Positions 35,398 through 43,791 of a stretch of 64,000 nucleotides of DNA are shown piece by piece. The first letter of the stretch is position 1. The number at the start of each line of letters is the position of its first letter. Origin of the DNA: Streptomyces sp. Sge12. Lineage in GTDB: Bacteria; Actinomycetota; Actinomycetes; Streptomycetales; Streptomycetaceae. The translations under genes were made by a program, and so were the position numbers. The notes under the pieces were generated by a model. It ran no database searches, was not told where the DNA came from, and saw nothing but the letters and a program-made list of their open reading frames with translations. Location of the stretch: contig NZ_CP020555.1 in the NCBI RefSeq assembly GCF_002080455.1, positions 4,483,501-4,547,500 of the forward strand, read 5' to 3'.

Positions 35398-36183
35398 ATG
35401 CTCGGCACCGACTTCACCACCGGATCACCCAACTGGCTCGACCTCGGCAGCCCCGACACCGACGCCGCCGTCGCCTTCTACGGAGCCGTCCTCGGCTGGG
35501 AGTTCGCCTCCGCCGGGCCCGAGGCCGGCGGGTACGGCTTCTTCCAGGTGGGCGGCAAGACCGTCGCCGCGCTCGGGCCGCTCACCGAGGAGGGCGCGAC
35601 GCCCGCCTGGATGCAGCACTTCATGACCTCCGACGTCCAGGCCACCACCGCCGCCGTCCGCGACGGCGGCGGCACCGTCCGGATGGAGCCCATGGACGTC
35701 ATGGGCGAGGGCTGGCTGGCCCAGTACACCGACCCGCAGGGCGCCGAGTTCGCCGTCTGGCAGCCCGGCAAGACCTCCGGACTCCAGCTGACCTCCGCCG
35801 AGAACGCTTTGCTGTGGACCGAGCTCCACGTACCGGACCCCGTCGCCGCCATCGCCTTCTACGCAGGCCTGTTCGGCTGGCGCAGCGCCGAGATGCCCGC
35901 GCCCGGAATGACGTACCGGGTACTGAGCACCGCCGACGGGGACCAGCAGGACGCCTCCTTCGGCGGGGTCGCCCCCTTCAGGGGCGAGGGCGAGGGCGAA
36001 CGGGCGCGCTGGGTGCCGTACTTCATGGCGGCGGACGTCGACGCGACCGTCGCGGTGGCCAGGGCGAACGGCGGCTCGGTGCTCATGCCGGCCACCGACC
36101 TCCCGGAGGTCGGGCGGATCGCCTGGCTGGCCGACCCGGCCGGAGCGGTGTTCGCGCTGCTCAAGCCCGACCCGCAGATGTAG
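35398..36183 (+). CDS. Two-module VOC-family protein
   Basis: The 261-residue protein has two glyoxalase-fold modules (residues 8-120 and 135-258). Each opens with a FYGAVLGWEF-like helix (AVAFYGAVLGWEF, AIAFYAGLFGWRS) and closes with a DP(Q/A)GA segment (TDPQGAEFAVWQPG, ADPAGAVFALLKP). It is similar to the protein at 49169-49975. Such tandem VOC proteins are annotated as hydroxylase- or glyoxalase-like without proven activity. Its TAG stop codon directly abuts the stop codon of the convergent enoyl-CoA hydratase gene, with no base between. Confidence 0.88.
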   Translation: MLGTDFTTGSPNWLDLGSPDTDAAVAFYGAVLGWEFASAGPEAGGYGFFQVGGKTVAALGPLTEEGATPAWMQHFMTSDVQATTAAVRDGGGTVRMEPMDVMGEGWLAQYTDPQGAEFAVWQPGKTSGLQLTSAENALLWTELHVPDPVAAIAFYAGLFGWRSAEMPAPGMTYRVLSTADGDQQDASFGGVAPFRGEGEGERARWVPYFMAADVDATVAVARANGGSVLMPATDLPEVGRIAWLADPAGAVFALLKPDPQM

Positions 36184-36987
36184 TCAGCGGCCGAGGTACT
36201 TGGGCGTGCGCCGCTCCACGAAGCCGGCCACGCCCTCCTTCGCGTCGGCCGTGGTCATGTTGATCTCCTGAGCGGTGGCCTCGGCGGCCAGCGCGGCCGC
36301 CCGGTCCCCGTCCAGCGAGGCGTTGACCAGCTGCTTGGTCATGGCGAGCGCGCGCGTGGGCCCCTGCGCGAGCCGCTCGGCCCACGCACGGGCGGTCGCC
36401 TCCAGCTCCTCGGCCGGCACCACCCGGTTCACCAGGCCCAGGCGCTCGGCCTCGACGGCCGGGACGGCATCGCCGAAGAACATCAGCTCCTTGGCCTTCT
36501 GCGGGCCGACGAGCCGCGGCAGCAGGTACGCGCCCCCGCCGTCGGGAACCAGCCCGCGGCGGACGAACACCTCGATGAAACGGGCCGGTTCGGCGGCGAT
36601 GACGAGATCGCAGGCGAGGGCGAGGTGCGCGCCGATTCCGGCGGCCGTGCCGTTGACGGCGGCGAGGACGGGCTTCTCGCAGTCGAGCACGGCGGTGATC
36701 AGGCGCTGCGCGCCGAGGCGGATCATACGGGCGACGTCGCCGGCGACCCGCTCGCCCGCGGGAGCGCTCCCGCCGCGCAGGTCCGCGCCCGCGCAGAAGC
36801 CCTTGCCGGTGGCGGTGATGACGACGGCCCGGATGCCCGGGTCGGCAGAGGCCTCGGCGAGCAGCGCGATGACGCGCTCGCGCTGGTCCCGGGTGACGGC
36901 GTTCATCGCCTCGGGGCGGTTGAGGGTGATCCAGGCGACGCCGTTCTCGATGCGGTGGAGGACGTCGTCCTCGGGGGTGCCGGTCAT
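36184..36987 (-). CDS. Enoyl-CoA hydratase/isomerase family protein
   Basis: The 267-residue crotonase has ITLNRPEAMNAVT at the start. The oxyanion-hole segments are GKGFCAGADLRGG (about residues 62-74) and GTAAGIGAHLALACDLVIAA (about 108-127), followed by GLVPDGGGAYLLPRLVG (about 142-158). The usual second catalytic glutamate of hydratases appears as Asp in LVPDGGG, so isomerase or a different hydrolytic activity is possible. The ATG at 36987 follows GGGAG. It is separated from the upstream ADP-forming ligase by a hairpin. Confidence 0.9.
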   Translation of the reverse strand: MTGTPEDDVLHRIENGVAWITLNRPEAMNAVTRDQRERVIALLAEASADPGIRAVVITATGKGFCAGADLRGGSAPAGERVAGDVARMIRLGAQRLITAVLDCEKPVLAAVNGTAAGIGAHLALACDLVIAAEPARFIEVFVRRGLVPDGGGAYLLPRLVGPQKAKELMFFGDAVPAVEAERLGLVNRVVPAEELEATARAWAERLAQGPTRALAMTKQLVNASLDGDRAAALAAEATAQEINMTTADAKEGVAGFVERRTPKYLGR

Positions 36988-37040
36988 GCGTGAACTCCCG
37001 ATCGGGGATGGGTGCGGCTCAAAGCCCGGGGCTCCGCCCC

Positions 37041-37087
37041 GGACCCCGCGCCTCGAACGCCGGCGCGGCCGGATCCTCCGGCCGCGC
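37041..37087. repeat. Dispersed palindromic repeat fragment with terminator hairpin
   Basis: Bases 37041-37065 repeat part of the palindrome at 16231-16306. An 11-bp perfect hairpin overlaps its end (37063-37073 with 37077-37087, arm GCGCGGCCGGA). It sits between two minus-strand genes and just after the ADP-forming ligase stop codon. Confidence 0.7.
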
Positions 37088-37090
37088 AGC

Positions 37091-39325
37091 TCAGCGGCAG
37101 ATGGCGAGGGCGTCCAGAGCCACCGCCCCCTGGCCGCGGGGGAGGACCATCAGGGGGTTGATGTCCAGCTCGGACAGCTCGTCGCCCAGTTCCAGGGCCA
37201 TCCGCTGGATCCGCAGCACGACCTCCACGAGGGCGTCCACATCCGCCGGCGGAGCCCCCCGCACGCCCTCCAGCAGCGCATGCCCGCGCAGCTCCCTCAG
37301 CATCGCCCGCGCCTGGTCCTCGCCGAACGGCGGCACGCGGACCGCCGCGTCGTGCAGGACCTCCACCAGGACCCCGCCCAGCCCGACCGTGACGGTGGGG
37401 CCGAACAGGTCGTCCTGGGTCACGCCGACGACCATCTCCACGCCCCGCTCCACCATCTGGCAGACCAGGATCCCGTCGAGCGGCACGTTCTCGTAGCGCG
37501 CGATGTCGGTCAGCTCCCGGTACGCGTCGCGGATCTGGCTCGCCGAGGTGAGGCCGATCTTCACGAGGCCGAGTTCCGTCTTGTGGCCCAGCTGCGGGCC
37601 CGAGGCCTTCATCACCACCGGGTAGCCGACCAGCCCGGCGGCGCGGACCGCCGCCGCCGCGCTCGTCACCAGCTGCTCGCGGGGCACCCGTATCCCGTAG
37701 GCGCGCAGGAGCTGCTTCGCCGCGTGCTCGCTGAGCTGCTGCGACGGCCGCATGAGGGCCTGCGCCTTGCGGTACGAGGGCGAGGGCGTGCGGGGCGCGT
37801 CCTCGAACGGGGAGCGGTAGCCGGCGGTGAAGCGGTGGTGGCCGAGATAGGCGCGGACGGCGGTGATGCAGTTGCCGAAGGTGCGGAAGGTGGCCACGCG
37901 GGAGGAGCCGAGGAGGGTGGTGCGGTAGGCGTCCTCGGTGCCGACGGGGGAGCCCCAGATCACGCAGATCAGCTTGTCGCTCTGCTCGGCCGCGTCCACC
38001 AGGTCCTGCGCGAGCCTGTCGCTCATGGGCGGGAAGGGGCCGGTGATCGGGCAGATCAGGACGCCCACGTCGGGGTCGGCGAGGAGCGCGTCGATGATCT
38101 TCCGGCCGCGCCAGTCGCCGACCGGGTGGCCGCCGTTGTCGACGGGGTTCGCGACGTTCAGGTACGCGGGGATCCACTGGTGGAGCTCGTCCTGCTTGGC
38201 CTGCGAGAGGGTGGGCAGGGTCAGGCCCGCCTCCGTGGCCAGGTCGGAGAAGTGGGCCCCGGTGCCGCCGGAGATCGAGTAGACGACGACCCCGTCGGCC
38301 TTCGGCCTCCGGGCGCGGGCGAGCAGGGCCGCGGTGTCCTGGAGCTCGTCGAGCCCGTCGACGCGGATGACGCCGAACTGGCGCATGGCGGCGTCCACGA
38401 CGGTGTCGGCGCCGGTCAGCTTCCCGGTGTGGGAGGCGGCCATGCGCGCGCCGGTCTCGGTGCGGCCGACCTTGACGGCGACGACCGGGACCCCGTTGCG
38501 GGCGGCCCGGTCGGCGGCGAGCAGGAAGGACCGGCCGTCCTTGAGGCCCTCCACGTAGCAGGCGATGGCCCCCACCTCGGGCTGCTCGGCGAAGTAGGAG
38601 ATGAAGTCGGCGGTCTCCAGGTCGGCCTCGTTGCCGGTCGGCGCCCAGTGGGAGAGCCGGATGCCGAGCTCCTGGAGGGTGTAGACGGGCCGGCCCTGGT
38701 GACCGGACTGGGTGATCAGGGCGATCGCGGGGCCGTCGAGGTCCTCGCGGAACTCCTCGAAGGCGTTCAGGTTGGTGTTGGGGCCCAGCAGGCGCAGTCC
38801 CGAGCGCTGCACGGCGGCGCCGAGCCGCTCCTGGGCGGCCGCGCCCGCGTCGCCGGTCTCCGCGAATCCGGAGGCGAAGGCGACGGCGAACTTGACCTTG
38901 GTCTCGGCCAGTTCCTCGATGACGGGGAGCGGGTCGGCGATGAGGAGGACGGCGAGGTCCACCTGCTCGGGAAGCTCGCTCACGGAGGCGTGGCAGGTCA
39001 GCCCGAAGACGGTGGGGCGGGTGGGGTGCACGGGGTGGAGCCGGGCGCCGACGCGCTCCGCCCAGGCGATGAGCTGGCGGGTGATGCCGGTGTTGGGTTT
39101 GCCCTCGGCGTCGGAGGCGCCGATGACGGCGACGGACTCGGGTCGGAAGAACCGGTCCAGGTCGGGGACGTCGGCGTGCAGCGGTCGTCCGCTGACGTCG
39201 AGGGGGACCGCGTCGTCGGAGGAGGGGGCCGCCGACGAGTGGACGGCGGTCCTGGGAGACTCCCCGCAGGCCTCGACACGTGCGCGGAAGTCGGTGGTGA
39301 GGGTGCCGTGAGTAGATCCAAGCAT
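37091..39325 (-). CDS. ADP-forming acyl-CoA ligase (acetate-CoA ligase family, fused subunits)
   Basis: The 744-residue protein combines a CoA-binding domain (about residues 60-160: RFFRPESVAVIGASDAEGKP), succinyl-CoA-ligase-like domains with the phosphohistidine loop MAASHTGKLTGADTV (about 311-325), and a C-terminal ATP-grasp domain (about 510-740: KQLLRAYGIRVPREQLV, YPVVMKASGPQLGHKTELGLV, ELDINPLMVLP). It makes acyl-CoA with ATP going to ADP and Pi. It lies in the catabolic group, with two operators (39372 and 39396) upstream. The acid it activates is unknown. Confidence 0.9.
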   Translation of the reverse strand: MLGSTHGTLTTDFRARVEACGESPRTAVHSSAAPSSDDAVPLDVSGRPLHADVPDLDRFFRPESVAVIGASDAEGKPNTGITRQLIAWAERVGARLHPVHPTRPTVFGLTCHASVSELPEQVDLAVLLIADPLPVIEELAETKVKFAVAFASGFAETGDAGAAAQERLGAAVQRSGLRLLGPNTNLNAFEEFREDLDGPAIALITQSGHQGRPVYTLQELGIRLSHWAPTGNEADLETADFISYFAEQPEVGAIACYVEGLKDGRSFLLAADRAARNGVPVVAVKVGRTETGARMAASHTGKLTGADTVVDAAMRQFGVIRVDGLDELQDTAALLARARRPKADGVVVYSISGGTGAHFSDLATEAGLTLPTLSQAKQDELHQWIPAYLNVANPVDNGGHPVGDWRGRKIIDALLADPDVGVLICPITGPFPPMSDRLAQDLVDAAEQSDKLICVIWGSPVGTEDAYRTTLLGSSRVATFRTFGNCITAVRAYLGHHRFTAGYRSPFEDAPRTPSPSYRKAQALMRPSQQLSEHAAKQLLRAYGIRVPREQLVTSAAAAVRAAGLVGYPVVMKASGPQLGHKTELGLVKIGLTSASQIRDAYRELTDIARYENVPLDGILVCQMVERGVEMVVGVTQDDLFGPTVTVGLGGVLVEVLHDAAVRVPPFGEDQARAMLRELRGHALLEGVRGAPPADVDALVEVVLRIQRMALELGDELSELDINPLMVLPRGQGAVALDALAICR

Positions 39326-39371
39326 CGTTGCCGCCCACTCCTGCTCGATGAACCTCGATGGAACTCAATAA

Positions 39372-39386
39372 CTGACGTGTAGTCAG
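39372..39386. promoter_or_regulatory. Palindromic operator CTGACGTGTAGTCAG
   Basis: A perfect dyad 46 bases upstream of the ADP-forming ligase start, and the first of two sites whose starts are 24 bp apart. Confidence 0.78.
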
Positions 39387-39395
39387 ATTACTGAA

Positions 39396-39410
39396 CTGAC
39401 GTGCCGTCAG
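39396..39410. promoter_or_regulatory. Palindromic operator CTGACGTGCCGTCAG
   Basis: A perfect dyad, and the second of the tandem pair upstream of the ADP-forming ligase. The 24-bp spacing is a little over two helical turns. Confidence 0.78.
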
Positions 39411-39608
39411 GAACAGGGCTGCGCAGGAAAGGTGTGGAGGTGGTGTGGTGAAGTGAACGGTGACAGATCCCGCCGGGACCGGTCCAGGGCGCGATTCGGC
39501 CGACCCGGCCCCTCCGCCGCGGATCGGGCGTGCCGGAGGACGAACGGCCCGGCCGGCCGTGGGAGGGCTGCGGCCCAGCCCCGCCGCGATCGCCCGGACC
39601 GAGCACAC

Positions 39609-40025
39609 CTACTGCAGAGAGGTGAATTCGTGCTTCTCCGGGCTCGTCTCCCGCCACAGCACGGTCGCACCGTCGATCGTTCCGACCCAGAGCGAGCCGA
39701 AGCATCCGGTTCCGAACTTCAGCTGGATCCTCGTCACCCCCTGACCCGTGTCAATGGACGACCAGGTGCCGGCCCCTGGATCCGGAACCCCTTCACGGCA
39801 GTCCTGTTTGCCGAAGTCGACACCCTTGGATTCGAATGAACCGTCCGCCTTCAGGACGACTTCGCTTCCGCCCGCTCCCCAGGAGCGGACCAGTGAGTCC
39901 CGATCGGCCAAGACGGCCTTCGGATACCCCGCCCCGGCGTCCTCGAGGGCCGCACAGGAAGACACGACAGGAGCGGAAAGAGCCAGGAGCAGTGCGACCA
40001 CTCGCATCGATGGGAGGGTTCTCAC
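39609..40025 (-). CDS. Small secreted lipoprotein of unknown function
   Basis: A precursor of about 138 residues with a lipoprotein signal (SMRVVALLLALSAPVVSSC, lipobox VSSC). The short domain has two cysteines besides the lipid-bearing one (KQDCREGVPDPGAGTW and FGTGCFGSLWVG) and ends RETSPEKHEF. The GTG at 40025 has GGGG about 9 bases upstream; an ATG at 40007 is the alternative. It shows no relation to the catabolic genes around it. Confidence 0.75.
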   Translation of the reverse strand: MRTLPSMRVVALLLALSAPVVSSCAALEDAGAGYPKAVLADRDSLVRSWGAGGSEVVLKADGSFESKGVDFGKQDCREGVPDPGAGTWSSIDTGQGVTRIQLKFGTGCFGSLWVGTIDGATVLWRETSPEKHEFTSLQ

Positions 40026-40092
40026 GTGTTCGGACCCCACGCGGTCGGGGCGGCCTCCCGGATCCGGGCCGGGGCGTTCGGGCCGGGCAGCT

Positions 40093-41250
40093 TCACGAGG
40101 CACGCGCTCCGGACCGCCGGGAGACCGCCTTGGCGATCTTCTCCGCGTCCAGGGCCATCTCCCGGAACATCCCGCTGATCGGGTTCGAGAAGCCCGTGAA
40201 GTACAGGCCGCGGGCCTGCTCGGGGCAGCGGGCGCCGTGCGTACGGGGCCGGCCGCGCTCGTCCAGCACCCCCAGGTGGCCGACCAGTCCCTCCAGCGCC
40301 CGGCGGTAGCCGGTCGCCGCGATCACCGCGTCCGGCGTGATCCGCGAGCCGTCCGCGAGCACCACCTCGGCGCCGTCGAAGGCCTCGACGGCGGCCACCG
40401 GCTCCACCCTGCCGCTGCGGACCGCGTCGATCAGGCCGACGTCCTGAACCGGTATCGACCCCTGCTTCACCCTGCTGTACAGGCCGGTGGCGGGGCGCGG
40501 AAGCCCGTACGCCGACAGGTCCGGCACGGACGCCCGGGCGACGACCGCCGACAGCCGGTCCACGAGCGGCGCCGGCAGCCGGCGCACGAGGATCCCGCTG
40601 CGCTGGGCCGGCCAGCCGGCGGTGGAGCGGCGCATGATGTGCGGCGCGGTGCGCACGGCGAGCCGCACCCGCGCCGCACCGCCCTCGACGAGGTCGACGG
40701 CGATCTCGGCGCCGGTGTTGCCGACGCCGACGACGAGGACGTCCTGGCCCGCGTAGGGGCCGGGGTTGCGGTACTCGCGGGCGTGCACCAGCCGGCCCTC
40801 GTACGCGTCCCTGCCCGGCCAGTCGGGCAGCGCGGGCGTGTGGTTGTACCCGGTGGCGATGACGACGGCCGCTGCGGCCAGCTCCCGCCCGCCGGTGGCG
40901 TGCAGGATCCAGCCGTCCTCGCCCTCGGGGGCGCGCTCGATCCGGGTGACCTCCACGCCGGTCACCAGCTCCAGCTCGTGGAACTCGGCGTACTTCTCCA
41001 GGTAGCGCACCACATCGTCGCGGGAGACCCAGCGCCCGAAGCGGCGCGGCATCGCCAGGCCCGGGAGGGCGGAGAGGCGGCGCGTGGTGTGCAGGCGCAG
41101 CCGGTCGTAGTGGCGTCGCCAGGACGTGCCGACCTCGTCGGACTTCTCGACGACCACCGCACGGACCCCGCGGGCGCGCAGCGCGGCGGCCGCGGCGAGG
41201 CCGCCGGGGCCGGCCCCGATGACGTACACGGGGCGGGGCTGGGTGGTCAT
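40093..41250 (-). CDS. FAD-dependent flavin-containing monooxygenase family protein
   Basis: The 385-residue protein has an N-terminal FAD-binding Rossmann motif (VIGAGPGGLAAAAALRARG, about residues 10-28) and an NADPH-binding GVGNTGAEIAVDLVEGGAA (about 174-192). VIATGYNHTPALPDWPGRD and GLYFTGFSNPISGMFREMA are also present. This is the CzcO/FMO-type layout that oxygenates soft nucleophiles or ketones with NADPH and O2. No full Baeyer-Villiger fingerprint is present. I chose the ATG at 41250. It is divergent from the DoxX-DUF35 operon across the operator at 41427-41441. Confidence 0.87.
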   Translation of the reverse strand: MTTQPRPVYVIGAGPGGLAAAAALRARGVRAVVVEKSDEVGTSWRRHYDRLRLHTTRRLSALPGLAMPRRFGRWVSRDDVVRYLEKYAEFHELELVTGVEVTRIERAPEGEDGWILHATGGRELAAAAVVIATGYNHTPALPDWPGRDAYEGRLVHAREYRNPGPYAGQDVLVVGVGNTGAEIAVDLVEGGAARVRLAVRTAPHIMRRSTAGWPAQRSGILVRRLPAPLVDRLSAVVARASVPDLSAYGLPRPATGLYSRVKQGSIPVQDVGLIDAVRSGRVEPVAAVEAFDGAEVVLADGSRITPDAVIAATGYRRALEGLVGHLGVLDERGRPRTHGARCPEQARGLYFTGFSNPISGMFREMALDAEKIAKAVSRRSGARAS

Positions 41251-41426
41251 GTCGGGTGCTGTCGGGTCTCCGGGCATGAGGTGTGATCGTATCGCCACGC
41301 TGGGTTGATGGGTCTCGGTCGGGCGGGGAATCGATTGCGGATCGATCACGGACCGCCGCGGCCACGCGGGGGTCCGTGGATCCGCGGCCGACCGGGGCCT
41401 TGCGTGAACGCCCCGGATCCGCTCAA

Positions 41427-41441
41427 CTGACGTACCGTCAG
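41427..41441. promoter_or_regulatory. Palindromic operator CTGACGTACCGTCAG
   Basis: A perfect dyad whose centre (GTACC) nearly continues the palindrome. It lies 42 bases upstream of the DoxX start in the region divergent from the monooxygenase gene. Confidence 0.78.
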
Positions 41442-41483
41442 ATAGAGCGTGCGCGTCGATCGCGAGAGGGGTGGGGGCTGCCG

Positions 41484-41936
41484 ATGCAGACCATCTGGCT
41501 CAGTGGGGCCGAATGGCTCGCCGTGCTCCGGATAGGCCTCGGCCTGTGGTGGCTGGAGAGCTGGCGGCACAAGGACAAGAAGGGCTGGTTCGAACGCGGC
41601 ACCGGCATCGCCTGGGCCGCCGACGTCGCCGGCAAACACCGTTGGACCTTCGTCAAAGGCGGCTTCGAGCGGGTCGTCGCACCCCGGCCGAAGGCGATGG
41701 CGTACATCGTCGTCTACGCCGAACTCGCCCTCGGGCTGGGCCTGGTCCTCGGCCTCCTCACCCCGGTCGCCCTGGTCGGAGGCCTGCTGCTGAACCTGCT
41801 CTACCTCGTACTGATGATCCACGACTGGGCCGAGCAGGGCCAGAACGCGATGATGGCGCTCATCTCGCTCGTCGCGCTCCTCGCCATGTCCTGGCAGACC
41901 TGGTCCCTCGACGCGGCGATCGGACTGTTCCTGTGA
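41484..41936 (+). CDS. DoxX-family membrane protein
   Basis: The 150-residue protein has about four hydrophobic segments (WLAVLRIGLGLWWLESW, AYIVVYAELALGLGLVLGLL, LVGGLLLNLLYLVLMIHDW, MALISLVALLAMSWQTW). This is the DoxX/DoxD fold linked to thiosulfate:quinone oxidoreductase and redox functions. The ATG at 41484 follows GAGGGGTGGGGG. It may pass electrons from the pathway to the quinone pool, which is inference. Its stop codon overlaps the DUF35 start (GTGA). Confidence 0.85.
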   Translation: MQTIWLSGAEWLAVLRIGLGLWWLESWRHKDKKGWFERGTGIAWAADVAGKHRWTFVKGGFERVVAPRPKAMAYIVVYAELALGLGLVLGLLTPVALVGGLLLNLLYLVLMIHDWAEQGQNAMMALISLVALLAMSWQTWSLDAAIGLFL

Positions 41937-42358
41937 CCGCCGCCGTGCGCCACGACCTCCCCGAGGCCGACGACTTCACCCGCCCCTACTGGGACGCCGC
42001 GGCCCAGGGCGGGCTGCTGCTGCGGCGCTGCGCCGACTGCGGGCGGGCGCACCACTACCCGCGCGAGTTCTGCCCGTTCTGCTGGGCGGGCGAGGACCGC
42101 GTCGCATGGGAGCCGGCGAGCGGCCGGGCGACCCTCTACACGTGGTCGGTGATCCACCGCAACGACCTCCCGCCGTTCGGCACGCGCGTCCCGTACACGG
42201 CGGCCGTCGTCGACCTCGCCGAAGGCCCGCGGATGATGACCGAGGTGGTGGACTGCGAGGCGGCGGACCTGCGCATCGGCATGCCGCTGACGGTCACCTT
42301 CCGCGAGACGGCGGACGGAGTGTGGGTGCCGGTCTTCCGGCCGGCCCCGCCGGACTGA
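41933..42358 (+). CDS. DUF35 OB-fold/zinc-ribbon acyl-CoA-associated protein
   Basis: The 141-residue protein has a rubredoxin-like zinc ribbon (RCADCGRAHHYPREFCPFC, about residues 31-49) followed by an OB-fold (TLYTWSVIHRNDLPPFGTRVPYTAAVVDL). DUF35 proteins form complexes with lipid-transfer-type thiolases, as ChsH2 does with Ltp2, or with MaoC hydratases. The thiolases at 44902 and 58575 are candidate partners. The GTG at 41933 is coupled to DoxX. It converges with the PNPOx-like gene, 4 bases apart. Confidence 0.87.
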   Translation: MTAAVRHDLPEADDFTRPYWDAAAQGGLLLRRCADCGRAHHYPREFCPFCWAGEDRVAWEPASGRATLYTWSVIHRNDLPPFGTRVPYTAAVVDLAEGPRMMTEVVDCEAADLRIGMPLTVTFRETADGVWVPVFRPAPPD

Positions 42359-42362
42359 CGGA

Positions 42363-43073
42363 TCAGGGCCAGAGCAGCTCGCGGTCCCATGAGCCGCTTG
42401 CGGTACGGGAGTACCGCAGGCGGATGTGCCGGCGCGCGGCGTCCCCCTGGAAGAACTCCACCTCGGCGGGATCCAGTACGTACCGCGTCCAGGTCGGAGC
42501 CGGCGCGTCCGGCTCCGACCCGGCCCGCTCCCAGGCCGCCGCCGAGACCCGCGCCAGCTCCTCCACGGAGCCGAGCACCTCGCTCTGCCGGCCCGTGAGC
42601 GCGGCGGCGAGCGCACCCCGCGAGCGGACCGCCAGGTCCGCCCGGCTCTCCTCGGGCCCGCAGGCGGTGACCCGGCCCCGGACGCGGACCTGGCGCCCCA
42701 CGGAGGGCCAGTAGAAGCCGAGGGCCGCCTCCGGGCGGGCCGCCAGCTGCACGCCCTTGGCGCTGGTGGCGTGCGAGGCGAAGTGCCAGCCGCGCGCGTC
42801 GACGTCGTGCAGCATCAACGTCCGCACATCGGGCCGCCCGTCCCCGTCCACCGTCGCCAGACTCATGGTGTGCGGCTCCAACTGCCCTGCGCGGGCGGCA
42901 TGCACGAACCACTCCCGAAACAGCGCCACCGGCTCACGGGGCGCGGCGGCCGGGTCGAACCCCGGGAGCGGTGAGTCCCACACGCGCAGGGAGTGCAGGG
43001 TGGCGCGGAAGTCGTCGGGGGCGGCTTCGCCGGTCTGGCCGGATCCGCGGGCATCGCTGGTCATGAGCCCCAT
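42363..43073 (-). CDS. Pyridoxamine 5'-phosphate oxidase-like protein, divergent paralogue
   Basis: The 236-residue protein follows the PdxH layout: LEPHTMSLATVDGDGRPDVRTLMLHDVDARGWHFASHATSAKG (about residues 66-108), YWPSVGRQVRVRGRV, and the C-terminal dimerisation segment EFFQGDAARRHIRLRYSRTASGSWDRELLWP. The C-terminus replaces the RLHDRLRY of PdxH with RRHIRLRY, so it may oxidise a different substrate, as PhzG-type enzymes do. Start 43073, or 43064 (MTSDARG). It precedes the large non-coding repeat region. Confidence 0.85.
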   Translation of the reverse strand: MGLMTSDARGSGQTGEAAPDDFRATLHSLRVWDSPLPGFDPAAAPREPVALFREWFVHAARAGQLEPHTMSLATVDGDGRPDVRTLMLHDVDARGWHFASHATSAKGVQLAARPEAALGFYWPSVGRQVRVRGRVTACGPEESRADLAVRSRGALAAALTGRQSEVLGSVEELARVSAAAWERAGSEPDAPAPTWTRYVLDPAEVEFFQGDAARRHIRLRYSRTASGSWDRELLWP

Positions 43074-43079
43074 GGAACA

Positions 43080-43300
43080 GCAGGGCGGGGGGAGGGGGCC
43101 AGAGGGGCGGGGGCCGACCGGTGCGGTGGGGGGGGCTTCGGGGGCGGGGGTGTGGGTGGGCGGGGTCGGTTGGTGCGGGGTGGGGCGCGGGGGAGGGGGG
43201 TGCCTGGGCGGCGGCTGGTGGGCGCGGGGCTGCTTTGGGGGCGGGGGTGTCGTCGGGCGGGGTAGGTTGGTGCGGGGTGGCGTTGGTGGGCGGGACCTGC
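43080..43300 (+). repeat. G-rich low-complexity tract with an imperfect duplication
   Basis: The plus strand carries about twenty runs of three to nine G. A segment of about 60 bases (GGGGGCGGGGGTGT, then GGGCGGGG, then GGTTGGTGCGGGGTGG) occurs twice, near 43128-43190 and 43228-43290. It is upstream of the PNPOx-like start and adjoins the complex inverted repeat. G-quadruplex formation is plausible. No gene is supported here. Confidence 0.7.
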
Positions 43301-43790
43301 TGGGCCGGTAGTCAGAGATGTGTATGGGGGTTTCCCGTCAGTCTCATCGTCTCTCCGTGTCGGGCCGGTCCCTCAAGGGCGCTCCTTCGTCGCGTCGCTT
43401 CGCGATTTCGCTGCGCTCAACCCTTGACCGACCGTCCCGCCCCGGACATACGAAGACTGCCGGGAAACCCCCAAAGGAACGGGCCGGGCCAAGTCTTCAG
43501 GGACGGGGAGGTCGGCGATGCCCGAGCAGGCCGGGCGCACGCACGCCCCCGAGGCGGGCTCATCCCGAGCCGCCTCCCGGGTCGGGGGAAGCGCAGCCAA
43601 TCGCTACGCGCTCCTCACCTCTCAGCGTCCGACGACCGTCTTGGGCTGGGCATAGGCCGCCCACGAGCTCGGTTCGAGGCTCGACATGCGTCCGACGACC
43701 GCCTTGGGCTGGGCATAGGCCGCCCACGGGCTGTTGATGCTTCTCGACGACCGCGACTGCCGCCTATCCGGGGTGGAAAGGCGTGGGACA
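43296..43790 (+). repeat. Left arm of a 1.2-kb complex inverted repeat
   Basis: The arm begins CCTGCTGGGCCGGTAGTCAG and is matched, as its reverse complement, by 43930-44499. The first ~190 bases are almost identical between arms, the middle is diverged, and the inner part consists of units of about 65 bp containing CTTGGGCTGGGCATAGGCC. The third copy at 19139-19365 shares the outer edge and the inner part. It lies in a 1.6-kb gap without genes. Confidence 0.8.
43326..43472. repeat. 147-bp palindromic block, left copy
   Basis: It is bounded by 19-base inverted repeats with one mismatch (GGGGGTTTCCCGTCAGTCT and AGACTGCCGGGAAACCCCC). An equally long reversed copy lies at 44323-44469. The copy of the repeat family at 19.1 kb lacks most of this block, as if it were a separately mobile unit. 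Confidence 0.7.
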
Positions 43791-43791
43791 G

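Noticed and set aside
36275..39382. Very long plus-strand open frame (about 1035 codons) opposite the hydratase and ADP-forming ligase
   Set aside because: It is the GC-rich antisense shadow of two clearly conserved genes, spans their intergenic terminator and shows no protein family.
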